DNA of 64,000 bases from Nitzschia sp. pyKryTriq1 (GCA_956465555.1 OY101117.1:1488001-1552000), one strand, 5' to 3'; positions 41,021 to 51,698 are shown, numbered from the stretch's first letter. Notes: generated from the sequence alone by a model not told the origin. Made by a program: numbers and translations.

Positions 41021-42808
41021 TCAAACTTCTTCGTGCTTAGGTGGCATTGTGACGCCCACCATTTCATCTGTTTCTAGTTCCAAGAGTTTGACAACGTCTT
41101 TAACTTTCTTCTCCATCCCGTCTGCCAATTGCTCCACGAAGTCCATGCACTTTTCCTTTCTCTTCTTCCATTGAAGGCGCATGTCGTTGATACGCTTCTT
41201 CATACGTTTAGTCGATACTGGTTTTGCTGCTGCTTGCTTTTGCTTGTTTCCAAAAGGAGCGGACCGACCGAACTGGTTGACGGAACCCGAAGGCGTCTTT
41301 CCACCGCCTTGAGCAGCTCGAATCCGGGTATGCGTCTCATGCAGTCGTTGTTTTAGTTGCTCTGCTTCTTGTTCACTTTTATCAAGTTGGGCATTCAGTT
41401 CGGCAGTGGAGGGCTCCTTCAACACCTCTGTTAGTTCCTTGGTTGAGGACACAAATTGCTGTTGGAGAGTTTTGAGCTCTTCTTTGGCTTGTTCGATCTC
41501 ATGTGGCGGCACCAGGTCCAAACTGTCCATCAACTCTTTGTTTTTCGACTCTTGGTTTCCCCAGTATAGCTCCTTGGATCGATTTCCCGATTTGGAGGCA
41601 AATTCCTTCCTCATCACCCACCCTTTGTCCACCAAGGCAAGCAGACAGAAATTGACAGAGGCCTCGGTTGTTTTGAGTTCTTGGGCCAACATTTTGACCG
41701 TGTAGGGCTTACAAGTCATGAATAACAATTGCAATAGCTGGTCCTGGAAGGAGCGCTTCTTTTTCTTCTGCTTCTTGGTCTCGGTAGTCGTTTGATCTAA
41801 CATTTGAGTAGTGGTGACGGCGCTATCTTTCTTCGACTTGACTGGTTTGGTGGTGGTAATAGTGGAGGCCGAAGTACTAGGTTCCTTCGATGACTTTGAA
41901 TTTGAAGTAGTCTTCTTCGCAATGTCAGTTGACGGCTGTTGTTGTTCTCGCGCATTCGCAGCAGTTGCTTTATTCTTTGCTTTTGAGGGCGCCTGATGTG
42001 AATTTTCTTTTCCTTTGGTCTTCTTGGTTGCTGTTGCGGAGACCGTTGCAAGCGTTTTAGAGCTATCCTTTTTCGGTGCCGTCTTTGATTTTTCTTTCTT
42101 CTGAGGAGGACCAGAACTTGAGCTATTTTTCGGTTCACTCGAAGACTCCTCGGGAAACAAGGCCGTTTTCAACATGTCTCGTTCGCCTCGTCCATCATTC
42201 GAATTGGTCTCGTTTGGTAGCGGAACTTCTTCCAGCATTGATACCATGGAGCCAACTTGGGAAGATGGACCACTTTGAGATTTTCGAGCGCTGGAGGTCG
42301 ACCTTTTCTTGTTGCTGGTATCTGTCATTGTACTGATGACGACTTCATCGTCCACCGCATCATCGTCAATGACAATGGCATCCCCCGCGGCTCCAGCACT
42401 GCGACTGCGATCTGTCGCCCTGGGTGATCGTCGCAGCGGTGGATTCCGGGCTAGGGAATCGTGTGGAGACATGGAGACCTTGCGCTTCTTGTTTGGTGGC
42501 AGACCTACTACTTGTTGCGCTCCTCTTTCGCAACTTGGGGCACTACTGGGCGGAGGCTGCGTGGCGAGCGAGGGAGAACCCCAGTTGGCAATCGACAAGT
42601 CTTCCTGCGAATCCAAAGTTGGAACCTGAAAGGTCGTTCCCACGACGTCATCGTCGTCATCAACATCAGCATCAGCATCAACCATCTTGAAATCGTCGTC
42701 TTCCTCGTCGCTGGGTTCGGGAGACTCAAACGAAGGAGCCGACGAGGATTCGCCATCATTGTCTTCGTCCATCATTGCTATGGCTCGTTTTTTAATGGGT
42801 GGGGACAT
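41021..42808 (-). CDS. Hop2/PSMC3IP-like meiotic recombination protein with long N-terminal extension
   Basis: 595 aa, one exon. The last 245 residues match Hop2: a winged helix near 352-415 ('FQDQLLQLLFMTCKPYTVKM', 'EASVNFCLLALVDKGWVMRK', 'KELYWGNQ'), a leucine-zipper coiled coil (about 430-490, 'AELNAQLDKSEQEAEQLKQR') and the C-terminal segment 'DMRLQWKKRKEKCMDFVEQL' and 'LLELETDEMVGVTMPP'. Hop2 is normally about 220 aa. Here the first 340 residues are an added Ser/Lys/Thr-rich disordered region with 'NKKRKVS', a nuclear localisation signal. Hop2 works with Mnd1 to load Dmc1/Rad51 onto ssDNA. Mnd1 is not in the window. The call is by motif reading and could also fit a related winged-helix protein. 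Confidence 0.75.
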   Translation of the reverse strand: MSPPIKKRAIAMMDEDNDGESSSAPSFESPEPSDEEDDDFKMVDADADVDDDDDVVGTTFQVPTLDSQEDLSIANWGSPSLATQPPPSSAPSCERGAQQVVGLPPNKKRKVSMSPHDSLARNPPLRRSPRATDRSRSAGAAGDAIVIDDDAVDDEVVISTMTDTSNKKRSTSSARKSQSGPSSQVGSMVSMLEEVPLPNETNSNDGRGERDMLKTALFPEESSSEPKNSSSSGPPQKKEKSKTAPKKDSSKTLATVSATATKKTKGKENSHQAPSKAKNKATAANAREQQQPSTDIAKKTTSNSKSSKEPSTSASTITTTKPVKSKKDSAVTTTQMLDQTTTETKKQKKKKRSFQDQLLQLLFMTCKPYTVKMLAQELKTTEASVNFCLLALVDKGWVMRKEFASKSGNRSKELYWGNQESKNKELMDSLDLVPPHEIEQAKEELKTLQQQFVSSTKELTEVLKEPSTAELNAQLDKSEQEAEQLKQRLHETHTRIRAAQGGGKTPSGSVNQFGRSAPFGNKQKQAAAKPVSTKRMKKRINDMRLQWKKRKEKCMDFVEQLADGMEKKVKDVVKLLELETDEMVGVTMPPKHEEV

Positions 42809-43316
42809 TCGATTTCCTGCCCGTCGCGACTGCTATGATGTGGTCTGCACAAGGGAGGTGCAATGAGAATTAACGGGTCCTACAGTACGTACTGTACGAG
42901 TAAAAGTAGATGTGCTATCGTATTGAACGAGTGTGATACCGCAGTAGGATGTGCATGTTGTGTGTCATCGACGATCGTTGATCGTTGCTGCCGCTGTTTC
43001 GCGTTTCTTGATGCCGACCAAAGGACGAAGACCAACTCGTCGTACACTGTGTACCAGGTCTTACGTAGAACTTAGACTGGTTGACAGAATGGCGCGCAGG
43101 TGAGCGTCAAGTCAAATAGGTCGGCAACCATGGATTACTCGTAGTACATGCGTAATCCATACAGGTACCGGTAGCGCTCACGAAATAGAAAAGCAGAAAT
43201 AGTTCATTAATTGCTCCTCCGAATCTAGTAAAGAATAGAACTAGATTGGTCTTTGCAGCATTATTTTCTCGAGACTAGACAGAGGAATCCATAGTACAAT
43301 CCTTCCTGTAGTAGTC
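42809..43316. promoter_or_regulatory. Spacer upstream of the Hop2-like gene
   Basis: No gene. It contains GTAC palindromes at about 42881-42903, roughly 75-95 nt from the Hop2-like start codon, and the 3' flank of the lumenal-protein gene. Confidence 0.45.
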
Positions 43317-44528
43317 CTATATTGTTTCTAGCTGCACCGATAGCAGGACTTCCTTGACTTCAAATTTGTCTGGATCCGAGCTGTAGTCCGTGTCAAAGTA
43401 GTAATCCATGGCCGATACCTTCTGATCGCTTGGTGATACCTGCTCCATAAGATAGGTTACAACATACCGGCAAAAGTTGGGATACAAACGAAAGCCTTGT
43501 TCTTGCAGCAGGACTTGTGAATTCAGGGTAATATCTCCATCCAATGCTACGGTGAACTCCACATCTGCAATATCCTCCAACCAATCTGCAATCAAATCTT
43601 CGTCCACCGAACTTCTCTCTGTCAGTGCCACCAAGCCATTTTGCCTCCAGGCAGACAAGAACTCATCTACTGCCGCCAAGGCCACTTGCAAGCGGGTGCC
43701 CTTTTCAGTAGATTTGGAAATATCTTTCCACTTGGCAGTTTGAATTTGGGATACTAGTTGCTGCCCCAGTTGTTTCTCGAACTCCGATCGAAAGGGACCA
43801 AATGCGATGTTTCTCGCGACTATTAATTCAGAAAACGCCTTGAAGTGCGAATAGACCACAAAATTGAATTGGGGCGCCGTCTCGAATTTAAGGATCGATC
43901 CGCTCTCTGGAAAAGCGACCCCTGATCGCTCAAAGGAAATCTTGACCAAATTGGCAACCTTTTCGATTCGAGATTGTAAATCGGCCGGGGAAATTCCACT
44001 CACAGCGCAAAAGACTCGATCGCTCGCGTCCAAAACCGACTTGGCCGTTGGAACATTCAATGGCAATGGATCTGGAATGACCTTGGGTTGTGGTCGGGAC
44101 CCTTGTTTGGATCGTTCGGATCCCAATCCAAATTTATCCGAAAATTTCTCCCATTTTCCATCCAGTTGGTCCATGACTTGAGCTCCCTTGACGACGGAGG
44201 TTCGGACAGAAATCCCCAAATCAGAGGTTGTCACCGCCTTGGTAATGCGGGCTCCCACCTCTCCCGCCCAACTGGCACCAGGTGTGGCTGCTACCACACT
44301 ACCAGCTACAAGAAGTTGCTTCCACACCATCCGTCTAGTTTCATCCGGAGAGGTGTTGGATTCTTCCTCCAAAGTGTGATCTCGTCCATCATCGTACGGG
44401 TCTTGCTGGCTCTCACGAAAAGTCTTATTTTCAGGGCTCGATTTCCATGAAAGTCGTATTCTTGGAACACCAAAAGCGCGCGACTGATGGAAGAAAAGCG
44501 CAATAAGAAGGACAGGCAGGTTTCTCAT
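43317..44528 (-). CDS. Predicted thylakoid-lumen protein (Tat substrate) of unknown function
   Basis: 403 aa from the ATG at 44528, which starts a signal peptide 'MRNLPVLLIALFFHQSRAFG'; the A-F junction fits a diatom plastid presequence. After an acidic stretch comes a second signal, 'TRRMVWKQLLVAGSVVAATP' with 'GASWA' (about 64-88): twin Arg, hydrophobic core and an A-x-A-like site, as for Tat-dependent lumen import. The mature protein has no cofactor motif I recognise; 'FVVYSHFKAFSELIVARNIA' and 'FRLYPNFCRYVVTYLMEQ' are hydrophobic helices or strands. It may serve photosystem assembly or lumen housekeeping; this is a guess from location. An ORF extension upstream of 44528 is not supported. 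Confidence 0.72.
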   Translation of the reverse strand: MRNLPVLLIALFFHQSRAFGVPRIRLSWKSSPENKTFRESQQDPYDDGRDHTLEEESNTSPDETRRMVWKQLLVAGSVVAATPGASWAGEVGARITKAVTTSDLGISVRTSVVKGAQVMDQLDGKWEKFSDKFGLGSERSKQGSRPQPKVIPDPLPLNVPTAKSVLDASDRVFCAVSGISPADLQSRIEKVANLVKISFERSGVAFPESGSILKFETAPQFNFVVYSHFKAFSELIVARNIAFGPFRSEFEKQLGQQLVSQIQTAKWKDISKSTEKGTRLQVALAAVDEFLSAWRQNGLVALTERSSVDEDLIADWLEDIADVEFTVALDGDITLNSQVLLQEQGFRLYPNFCRYVVTYLMEQVSPSDQKVSAMDYYFDTDYSSDPDKFEVKEVLLSVQLETI

Positions 44529-44799
44529 AGCTTTGTTACTTGTTTCTACTTTATTTGAGAGTCTGAATTCAAGGAAACACTTTGTCTCTGGTCTACATCG
44601 ATCGGCATCGACAATCGATGCTCTCTCCGCTGTATGTACATGGCTATTGTAGAAGGGGGATGGCCGCATATTGATGTCATCGATGAGCTCGAAACGCAAT
44701 TCCGGAAGCTTGAAGCAGAAATGCATGCATTTGAGCAGCCAAGCTCAAGCCCGATCGGTCGGGTCAGTCACTTTGAATGAAAAAACTACGGGAGGGGAA

Positions 44800-44899
44800 C
44801 CGGTAACCGGTACCGGTTCAGTACGAGTACTGTACTGGACCATTCCCACACCCATCCAAGTACCGGTACTGTGCTGGTACTGTACTGTACCGTACTTCG
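44800..44899. repeat. GTAC palindrome cluster
   Basis: Ten GTAC tetramers in about 100 nt, several inside longer palindromes such as CCGGTACCGG and CAGTACGAGTACTG. It lies between the methyltransferase 3' end and the lumenal-protein promoter. It is the densest of about twenty such clusters in this window. Confidence 0.8.
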
Positions 44900-44997
44900 T
44901 AGCTCTCTCTCTCTCTCCATTCTACTAGTAGAGAACTAGAGGATTTTCGTAACCAATATCTCGATAGACTATAGATTCTTACAACGAAGTTCCCCAC

Positions 44998-46005
44998 TCA
45001 CCCGTCTTTCGACGAAGATGCCACTTCGCTCGGAAGTGAATACAGCACCAAGTTCTTGGAAGTTTCGGTGAAGTGAAATGGAAGCTTGTCCATCTTGGGA
45101 TTGTATCTGTTCTGCAAGTATTGAATCAACTCGAGATAATTTCGTACTCGACTACCATCGACGAGTTGACGATGCGGAAACTCTCGAGGAAAGACACAGC
45201 ATGGAACGATGCAGTATGGTACACCCAAAAGAATTGCAAGATCCATCGAAGGATCGGTAGCTTGGTCCGGGTGAAAACCTAGCACCAGTTTGGTCGATAA
45301 TATTGTTTGTAATGCTTCGGAAGCTTCTTGGATTGTAGATGATTCCCCATCCAAAGTTGTCTCTTCTTTGTATCCAAGTGGTTGCGCCTCGGCAGCCCGT
45401 TGAGTAGCTCGCGTCCAGTAGTTTTCCCACCTGCTCATGTCCTCCCGGTTTGTCTTGTGGTCTCGTATCGCTGCGACAAGGTCTTCGTCTACCAATAGTC
45501 TCAAATGTCGCGGTGAATCAAATTTCTCTCTTCCTTCTAGATGTGGGAGAAGCGTGGCTAAGGGTTGATAGGTGAGACGATTTGGTATGGCTCGCTCCTT
45601 GGCTTCTTCAGGCTGCTCTCTCAGGTATTGTATAGATCGGACAATGTGTTGACTCTTGGTCACACGCGGATCCACAACGATTGAATCCAATCCATCAACG
45701 TTACGCAAGAGCCAACTCAAATCCCCTTTGCCTCCTGCCACATCCAAGACGACCGTCCCGCCTGCTTGTTTCAGATAGGCACCATAGGTCTGGTGAATGA
45801 ATTCCCGAAATACGTAGACTCGATTCTTACGAGACGCCCCTCGACTGCTCGTTGCTCCTGGCACACTTGTGATGTCGGCTACCAGAGTATTGGTCGGCGT
45901 CTCCTGGGCATCGGATTCTCCACCAGCTTTCTTGGGAATTTTATGCGCTTTGGAGTCGCCGCCACCTGCATTTAGGGTCGTATCAACCTTCCGTTTGTCT
46001 TTCAT
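44998..46005 (-). CDS. SAM-dependent methyltransferase-like protein
   Basis: 335 aa; the ATG at 46005 ('MKDKRKVDTTLNAGG') is the first in frame. The Rossmann SAM motif is 'TVVLDVAGGKGDLSWLLRNV' (about 82-100), with an acidic post-strand residue in 'DSIVVDPR'. Later 'KLVLGFHPDQATDPSMDLAI' and 'LLGVPYCIVPCCVFPREFPH' form a conserved region with a CC pair, which resembles the 'PCC' motifs of some tRNA and protein methyltransferases. The N-terminus is basic. The substrate is unknown. Confidence 0.75.
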   Translation of the reverse strand: MKDKRKVDTTLNAGGGDSKAHKIPKKAGGESDAQETPTNTLVADITSVPGATSSRGASRKNRVYVFREFIHQTYGAYLKQAGGTVVLDVAGGKGDLSWLLRNVDGLDSIVVDPRVTKSQHIVRSIQYLREQPEEAKERAIPNRLTYQPLATLLPHLEGREKFDSPRHLRLLVDEDLVAAIRDHKTNREDMSRWENYWTRATQRAAEAQPLGYKEETTLDGESSTIQEASEALQTILSTKLVLGFHPDQATDPSMDLAILLGVPYCIVPCCVFPREFPHRQLVDGSRVRNYLELIQYLQNRYNPKMDKLPFHFTETSKNLVLYSLPSEVASSSKDG

Positions 46006-46346
46006 ATCCACCAAACATTTCCATGTCCAGAATTCGCTGTCTGGGACGGGGGGGGGGTGCTATCTACTAGAGAAGTGATTTGTGTGGCCCGAAACTCACA
46101 ACGACTTGATCGCCGATCACACATCACACTGAAACGACTGTGAAAGCTTTGTTGTGTGTTTGTGTGCGCGCATATTGCAGTTTGACTAAGTCGACTGTTG
46201 CGAAATTAGTCAACATTCCTCACTACCGGTATGATATTACTCCTCGTTCACTCGGTCCCTCTTTCAGCAAGCAATATAGCTACAGTAGTATTGGAAAGCC
46301 CTCAATATCTACCATCAATAGTATTCCAAAGGTTACGATAAGCACT
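46006..46346. other. Spacer between the methyltransferase and the toroid/AAA gene
   Basis: A 341-nt stretch with a nine-G run near 46049, shortly upstream of the methyltransferase start. No gene seen; it is the promoter of the methyltransferase and the 3' flank of the AAA gene. Confidence 0.4.
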
Positions 46347-48584
46347 CTAGAGGCGAGAAAGCTCCATTTGGGCTTTGTATTCCTCTCTGACGCTACCTCG
46401 ACATGTCATGACGGTCGCTTGCTGATCCAGGATCCTTTGTAGTTCTGCGCGCTCCAAAGGACGACCCGAGGCGACGATATTGGCCACAGATGTGGCAAGC
46501 TGTTTTCCTTCCAGATAATTCATGAACGGGGCGTCCCCTTCCAAGGACCATACGGATTCGAGAAAGGCGCGATACTCCTGAAGGGCGTTCTCTTTCATTT
46601 CACCCATCACGGAACGCTTCTCCAAAGCCTCTTCCAAAAGCACGATGCGGGCTTGCAGGTTTGGCGTTCCCACGAATAGTTGTACATCGAATCGACCTGG
46701 ACGAATTATGGCGGCATCGAAGGCACGAAGCCTATTGGTGGCCAGGAAGAAAACTGACTGTTTGGTCCGACGAAGATCGTTGATTGCAGTCAACATCGCC
46801 GTTGTCAGCATTCTTGATTCCATCGAAAGCCCAGGTGTTTCTCGATCCAAGCAAAATTCTTCGATCTCATCAAACAAAATGACGCATTCTTGTAGAGCCT
46901 GGAGCCTGCTAAATACGTAGCGAATACGTGCTGCTACGTTGGTAAGGCCATCTGCGAGAAATGCTGCCGTGTCGATTACGACAAAGTCCCAGCCCATCTT
47001 CTCCGCAACCGCCTCAGAAATTGTTGTCTTGGCGGTACCTGGGGAACCAAACAAGATAGTGGAGTATGCAGCTCCCATAGAAGGATTGCCAATGGATTCC
47101 TTAAAAGGGATACAAATGCGCTCGTCAAGCACAGACTTGATGGTTCGACATTCCGTGCTGTTTCCTCCCAGGTCGGAGTCAAGTAAACGGTCCCATGCAG
47201 CAGGCTCCGGTCCTCGTACTGAGTGGACAATCCCATTGAATTCCTCCAAAACATCATTGTGCATCAGCTTTTGGACCACTCTTTTGAGGCGATAGAGACA
47301 AGTTGCCGTTTGTGCCGTCGACCATGCTTGTGGCCCTGTGCCCGGAGGCAAGTGGGGCGAAACCCAGCCTCGAAGGGATTTGCCATAGCAAAGACCAGAT
47401 TCAGGATCGCAGTAGTCGGGAATGACTTCCACCCCTTGATTGGACTCTATCCATTCCAGCATCTTTTGTAGGCTACCGAGGTGCGGGCGAAAGTCTTCGG
47501 CCGGCAATATTTCCAACAAACTTCCAATTGTATCCACACTGAATACATATGCATTGCCTACATTTCTCCCTTGTTTTCTGAAGCTCTTATAGATAGGCTG
47601 GCCTCGTTCCCACAATCCATCTTCCCGTTGCTCAGCAAAAAATGCAGATAGTGCCGCTTTAATGATCCTGCGATTCGTCTTGGGCGGAATTGAACTTTCA
47701 TCGGGACCCGCTCCCAGAATTGTTTCTCTCCCAGCTGTACCTTCGAGGCTTTTCGTTGATCGAATGTAGGTAAGCAGTGAATAAGCCAGTCTTGTGGTAT
47801 CAAAGAAGTTCGTGTCGTCAGCGCTTCGATAAGCCAGTTGACGACACAATTCATTGAAGCTAATTTCAGCTGCCCTCAACACGGCCAAGGAAAGCTCCGC
47901 GGAAGCACCATCCGGCATGGAAGCTGCTGGTAGGTCTCCAAATAACAACTGGCCTGTTGTATCGTACCGTGTTGAATCGAAAAGCGACGAGTACACGGAC
48001 GCACAAAGGTAGTTGATGTAGTCCGAAAATACTTGCTGTTCATTGAATCTTCGCTTAGGCCTTGCCATCAGAGCAAGCGATATCAGCTTGGAAATTCGGT
48101 CAAAAGTTGCATCATCGAAAGAACTAAAAAGATCTTTGCGATTCTCAGGTTTCAGCAGAACGACTAGCATGAGTGACACTTGATAAATATCATTTTCTCG
48201 CCAAGATGCATTTACGAGCTCTTTGAGAAGCTTTGAAATGTCGACTGATTTGTAGGCGCTATTCGTATCAGATGCCAATATGGCCCGAATTGCATAACAA
48301 GTACTTGTGATGCTAATCTGACTTGTCCTGCCCGGCTTTATTGAAAAGCTCGATAGATGAGGCTCGTAGAAATCCATCAAATATTCTGCCGCCGATTCTT
48401 CCAGCGTGGAAAGACGATTGTCGAGCTTTTTCATGTCATCGAAACTGAAGATCTTCCCAGCGACGGCACGAGTGGAGACGGCGGATAGTTGCGTTGCCCT
48501 CGCGCTTCTAAGATGAGAGGGTGGTCTCAACGCAAGGCATGAACATCCCGAAAGAAAGCCAACGCCTAGCCAAAAGACCCTCAT
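46347..48584 (-). CDS. Toroid-domain plus AAA+ ATPase, probably plastid or secretory
   Basis: 745 aa, one exon. The N-terminus 'MRVFWLGVGFLSGCSCLALR' is a signal peptide; the A-L junction is a weak plastid motif. Residues about 60-440 look like an alpha/alpha toroid: 'REDGLWERGQPIYKSF', 'VSPHLPPGTGPQAWSTAQTA', as in terpene-cyclase-like barrels, with no DxDD or other catalytic motif seen. The AAA+ domain follows: Walker A 'GSPGTAKT' (about 513-520), Walker B 'CVILFDEIEEF', and 'FFLATNRLRAFDAAIIRPGR' with sensor and Arg-finger residues. The C-terminus has a small lid. It may act as a remodelling ATPase with a barrel-shaped adaptor; partner and substrate are unknown. Confidence 0.75.
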   Translation of the reverse strand: MRVFWLGVGFLSGCSCLALRPPSHLRSARATQLSAVSTRAVAGKIFSFDDMKKLDNRLSTLEESAAEYLMDFYEPHLSSFSIKPGRTSQISITSTCYAIRAILASDTNSAYKSVDISKLLKELVNASWRENDIYQVSLMLVVLLKPENRKDLFSSFDDATFDRISKLISLALMARPKRRFNEQQVFSDYINYLCASVYSSLFDSTRYDTTGQLLFGDLPAASMPDGASAELSLAVLRAAEISFNELCRQLAYRSADDTNFFDTTRLAYSLLTYIRSTKSLEGTAGRETILGAGPDESSIPPKTNRRIIKAALSAFFAEQREDGLWERGQPIYKSFRKQGRNVGNAYVFSVDTIGSLLEILPAEDFRPHLGSLQKMLEWIESNQGVEVIPDYCDPESGLCYGKSLRGWVSPHLPPGTGPQAWSTAQTATCLYRLKRVVQKLMHNDVLEEFNGIVHSVRGPEPAAWDRLLDSDLGGNSTECRTIKSVLDERICIPFKESIGNPSMGAAYSTILFGSPGTAKTTISEAVAEKMGWDFVVIDTAAFLADGLTNVAARIRYVFSRLQALQECVILFDEIEEFCLDRETPGLSMESRMLTTAMLTAINDLRRTKQSVFFLATNRLRAFDAAIIRPGRFDVQLFVGTPNLQARIVLLEEALEKRSVMGEMKENALQEYRAFLESVWSLEGDAPFMNYLEGKQLATSVANIVASGRPLERAELQRILDQQATVMTCRGSVREEYKAQMELSRL

Positions 48585-49333
48585 GGCTCAAAGCTGGACG
48601 TTCCAAGAAATAATGAAAGTGTGCGGTGGAAAGGAATCTTCTCGTCTTCTTTGGACTTTGGAAACAACGGCATCTTCAATCGATCGATCTCTGTTTCTGT
48701 GGTCGGTGGCTGTGGTGGATGCTGGATGCTGAACAATATAGCCCTGTGTTCCGTTCATCAGATTTTATTTAACGAATTCACCCCATCTGCCTTCTGCTTG
48801 TTGGCCACGTAGGTCACGATTTTCCGTACTTTCCAGAATACTGTATGTAGCCTCTAGCTATCACTAGACTAATCACTACCAAAACGCCGGAAGTGTCAAA
48901 TAATAGTGCCGGCAGTGATAATAGGGCAGAGCGAGCGAAGTTACACGTTGTACAGTACAAGGTACGGTGGAAGAAAAGGATACGGATTGAGAATACTGTA
49001 TTACTCTACAGTACTACTCGTATGTTTAAGATATTATCCCAGAAATTCCAGGTCCAGTTCACTCATAGCACAGCACTGTATTCTGCTCGACCCCCGTCAC
49101 AGAAGCATCCCTTTGAGACTACATTTATTTTGTGGGTATAGTAGTCTTTGATAGGCGCCAGATGGCGCCCGGTGTGTTATCTCTCCGTAGAACTGTTTAT
49201 TTAGAGACGCCGAAAGCTCGAACTAGACATCAAGTCGAAAGGTAATCCGTCACAAACGGGATCCTTGTTCAAATCTAGGGGGGCGCCACCAAAAACGTTT
49301 TGGCATCGGTCCCTCTAATACGGAGCTTGCTCC
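48585..49333. promoter_or_regulatory. Spacer upstream of the toroid/AAA gene
   Basis: No supported gene. GTAC-type palindromes are spread over about 48945-49025, and the perfect inverted repeat GGCGCCAGATGGCGCC is near 49154-49169. It includes the 3' flank of the WbsX-like gene. Confidence 0.45.
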
Positions 49334-50903
49334 TCAATGACCGCAGCCAGTCCTTTGCAGCTCCGCTTTGGCATCTCGAATAATTTTCAAAAATCCACGC
49401 CCGTAGATATCACTTGGCTCCAGGGCCATTCCTTCGCCCCACCTACAATGAAGGAGGAGGAGGAACAAGGTGAAAAAGCATGTTGTCAGTTCGTGGTCGC
49501 GAGGTGGGGCTGGAAGACGACTCATTCATTGGCGGTAAACGATAATCCACCACCACTTACTCATTCCATGCATTGATGGCCACAAAACGGTCTTCTGTCT
49601 GCTGTTGACAGCACGTACTGTAACGCAAGGTTGCGCGCAGGTTGGCTTTGAATCGTCCCATGATCCGTTCTGGAGTATCCGCACCATAAATCGTGGCCGT
49701 CTTGAATTCACGTCGCGGGGTATTGTCAAAGGAAGTCAAAAGTCCCGTCACTTCTTGGCGTGTGTGAGGAGCAACCTCTTCCCGCTTCTTTCCTTCCTTC
49801 TGACACCACTCTGGAACTTTGTAAGTACTTGTAACCCATTCCAAGGGGTATGGGTAGGTCATGCTTTGATTGAAGAAAAAATCATCGAGCTGAAACATGT
49901 CGAGCTTTTCGGTCTTCTTTTCCATTATTTGCAGGGTTCGTGCCGTCAAGTTCTTGGGAACAAACAATTCGTCGGGGGCAGCACTTCGACCGATGATCCA
50001 ATAAATACCATCAAATCCGTCTCCCTTGGCAAGTTCCCGCAGTTCTTTGAGGATGGGCAATGCTTTCTCGTCGTAAATATATAACAGCATGACGGGTTGG
50101 TTTTGAATTTTGATATAGTTCTTGTGATGAAAGAATTTCGAGAGCCATTGATAGTGCTCGCGGATTTCCTCTGGAGAAGGGTTGAAATATTGGTCTTGCA
50201 GGACAATGGCCCGATTCTTATTCGTTGGAATCGTCTGGAAAATCGCCTTTCCCATCCAAACATTGACCCATCGAGTGGCGCACCAGTTCAGGAAAAAAGG
50301 GACATCGGGCTGTCCATCGTCCAGCATATTGAGTAATGGAGCGGCCAAGTTGGGACCTGGGTGCGTCCTGTCATAAAACCAATAATGGTGATAGATAAAT
50401 CCGTCAATGCCATACTCTTTTGCCAATTCCCCTTGTCGACGCCGCGTGTGCGTTTGTGTCAGATCGTAGTAACCAAGTTCGGTGGGTCGGGGAATCCCAA
50501 AACCAGCCTTGTTCTTCTCGGGCGCTCCCTTGAGAGAGTTCCAGTCGGTGAAATTAACGCCCCAGTTCTTGTCGTTCAAAGGATCCTGGTGGTATTGAGG
50601 AAAGTAAATTGCTAGGACTCGAGGAAGCTTGTCGTCATTGGATTGTTTGTTTCTAAGTCTCTGCGCATTCGATTGACGAGCCCGGCCCATTTCTGGAGCC
50701 GACTTGGCAGCATCGTGTCTTGTGAGTGTAGAAGTTAGAAGATGAGTTTGCGAGAGTTGATGATTGGTAAATATTGTCACGCCAATGGAAGCAATCAGTG
50801 ATCCCAAAAGCACCACGGACGAGCTCAGCTTATTTGCGAAAAGCATGGTTCCTTGCTTTTTGATAGGACCTACTTTGCCTTGTCCTGTGGAATCCTCCTT
50901 CAT
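49334..50903 (-). CDS. WbsX/GH99-like glycan-processing protein (type II membrane)
   Basis: Exon 1 is 50903-49561, intron 49560-49443 (118 nt, GTAAGT...TAG), exon 2 is 49442-49334; 483 aa. A membrane anchor is near 20-45 ('SSSVVLLGSLIASIGVTIFT'). The catalytic domain matches WbsX (Glyco_tranf_WbsX, GH99 fold): 'RVLAIYFPQYHQDPLNDKNW', 'YGIDGFIYHHYWFYDR', 'PDVPFFLNWCATRWVNVW', and, across the splice, 'INAWNEWGEGMALEPS', a very well-conserved end motif. It probably acts on cell-surface or extracellular polysaccharide in the Golgi. The gene is divergent from a sulfotransferase. Confidence 0.88.
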
Positions 50904-51698
50904 CTGCTTTTCTCATTAGAGAAGAAAAGGATTCTCTATAGAGGACAGTACTTGTACTGTACGAGTACTCGTAGACTGTTTTGCGGGGCTCTCTTGAAAA
51001 GAGGATTGGCTGCAAGAAGGGTCTGAGAAGGGTCACAACAACTCTGCTCCTCGGTGCTGGTACGTGTACCGGTACGGAAATACAGCAACGACAAAAATAA
51101 ATTGGGCGAAATTTTCAAAAATGCTGCAACAAGATGGATCATGCATTGCGGACCCCTGAGTAGTTTTTGTCTACTTGTCAAGCTAATAACAATCAGTACC
51201 TCTTACAGTATTACTGTAGTATCTACAAGTATGTTCTATTATTTTTCGAAATATTTAGTCGGTCGTATTAGTCCATAGCTCGGGGGTAATAAGTACACAT
51301 TTCATAGCGGTGACCGTTGCCGCACCTTGACATGTTTTAGAACGTTGTCGCGCGTCTCGTCGCGAGTGATGATGTGCATTACAGTACCAGGTAACTGGTA
51401 CTGTGACCTGTGACAGTGACATTATTTTATTGTGATGATTGCTTTCAATCTCCTTTCGTTCATTGACCTTATAAACGTGCAGTTCGGTCTGTTGAAAGAC
51501 TCGCTACATCAAGCAGCCAGAAGCCAGAAATACTACGGTACAGCAAGGGACGACTTATACAGACAGACAGTACGTGTAGAGTGCCGTCACACCATTCATT
51601 CGAGACTGGCTCGTTGTTGTTGAAAGAAATGTGGTCGCGTCTTTGAAGAAGCACCGACCGCCAAGGCTTTGAGTATTATTTGTTCGTTCGTATTTATC
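50904..51698. promoter_or_regulatory. Divergent spacer (WbsX-like / sulfotransferase)
   Basis: No gene. GTAC clusters are at about 50942-50975, 51055-51075 and 51378-51405, close to both start codons. It probably contains both promoters. Confidence 0.5.

Noticed and set aside
43317-44726. Upstream extension of the lumenal protein to 44726
   Set aside because: The extra 66 residues have no targeting character; the start at 44528 gives a clean signal peptide.
51669-51698. Extension of the sulfotransferase to a TTG at 51669
   Set aside because: Not an ATG; the ATG at 51699 gives a normal type II membrane anchor.
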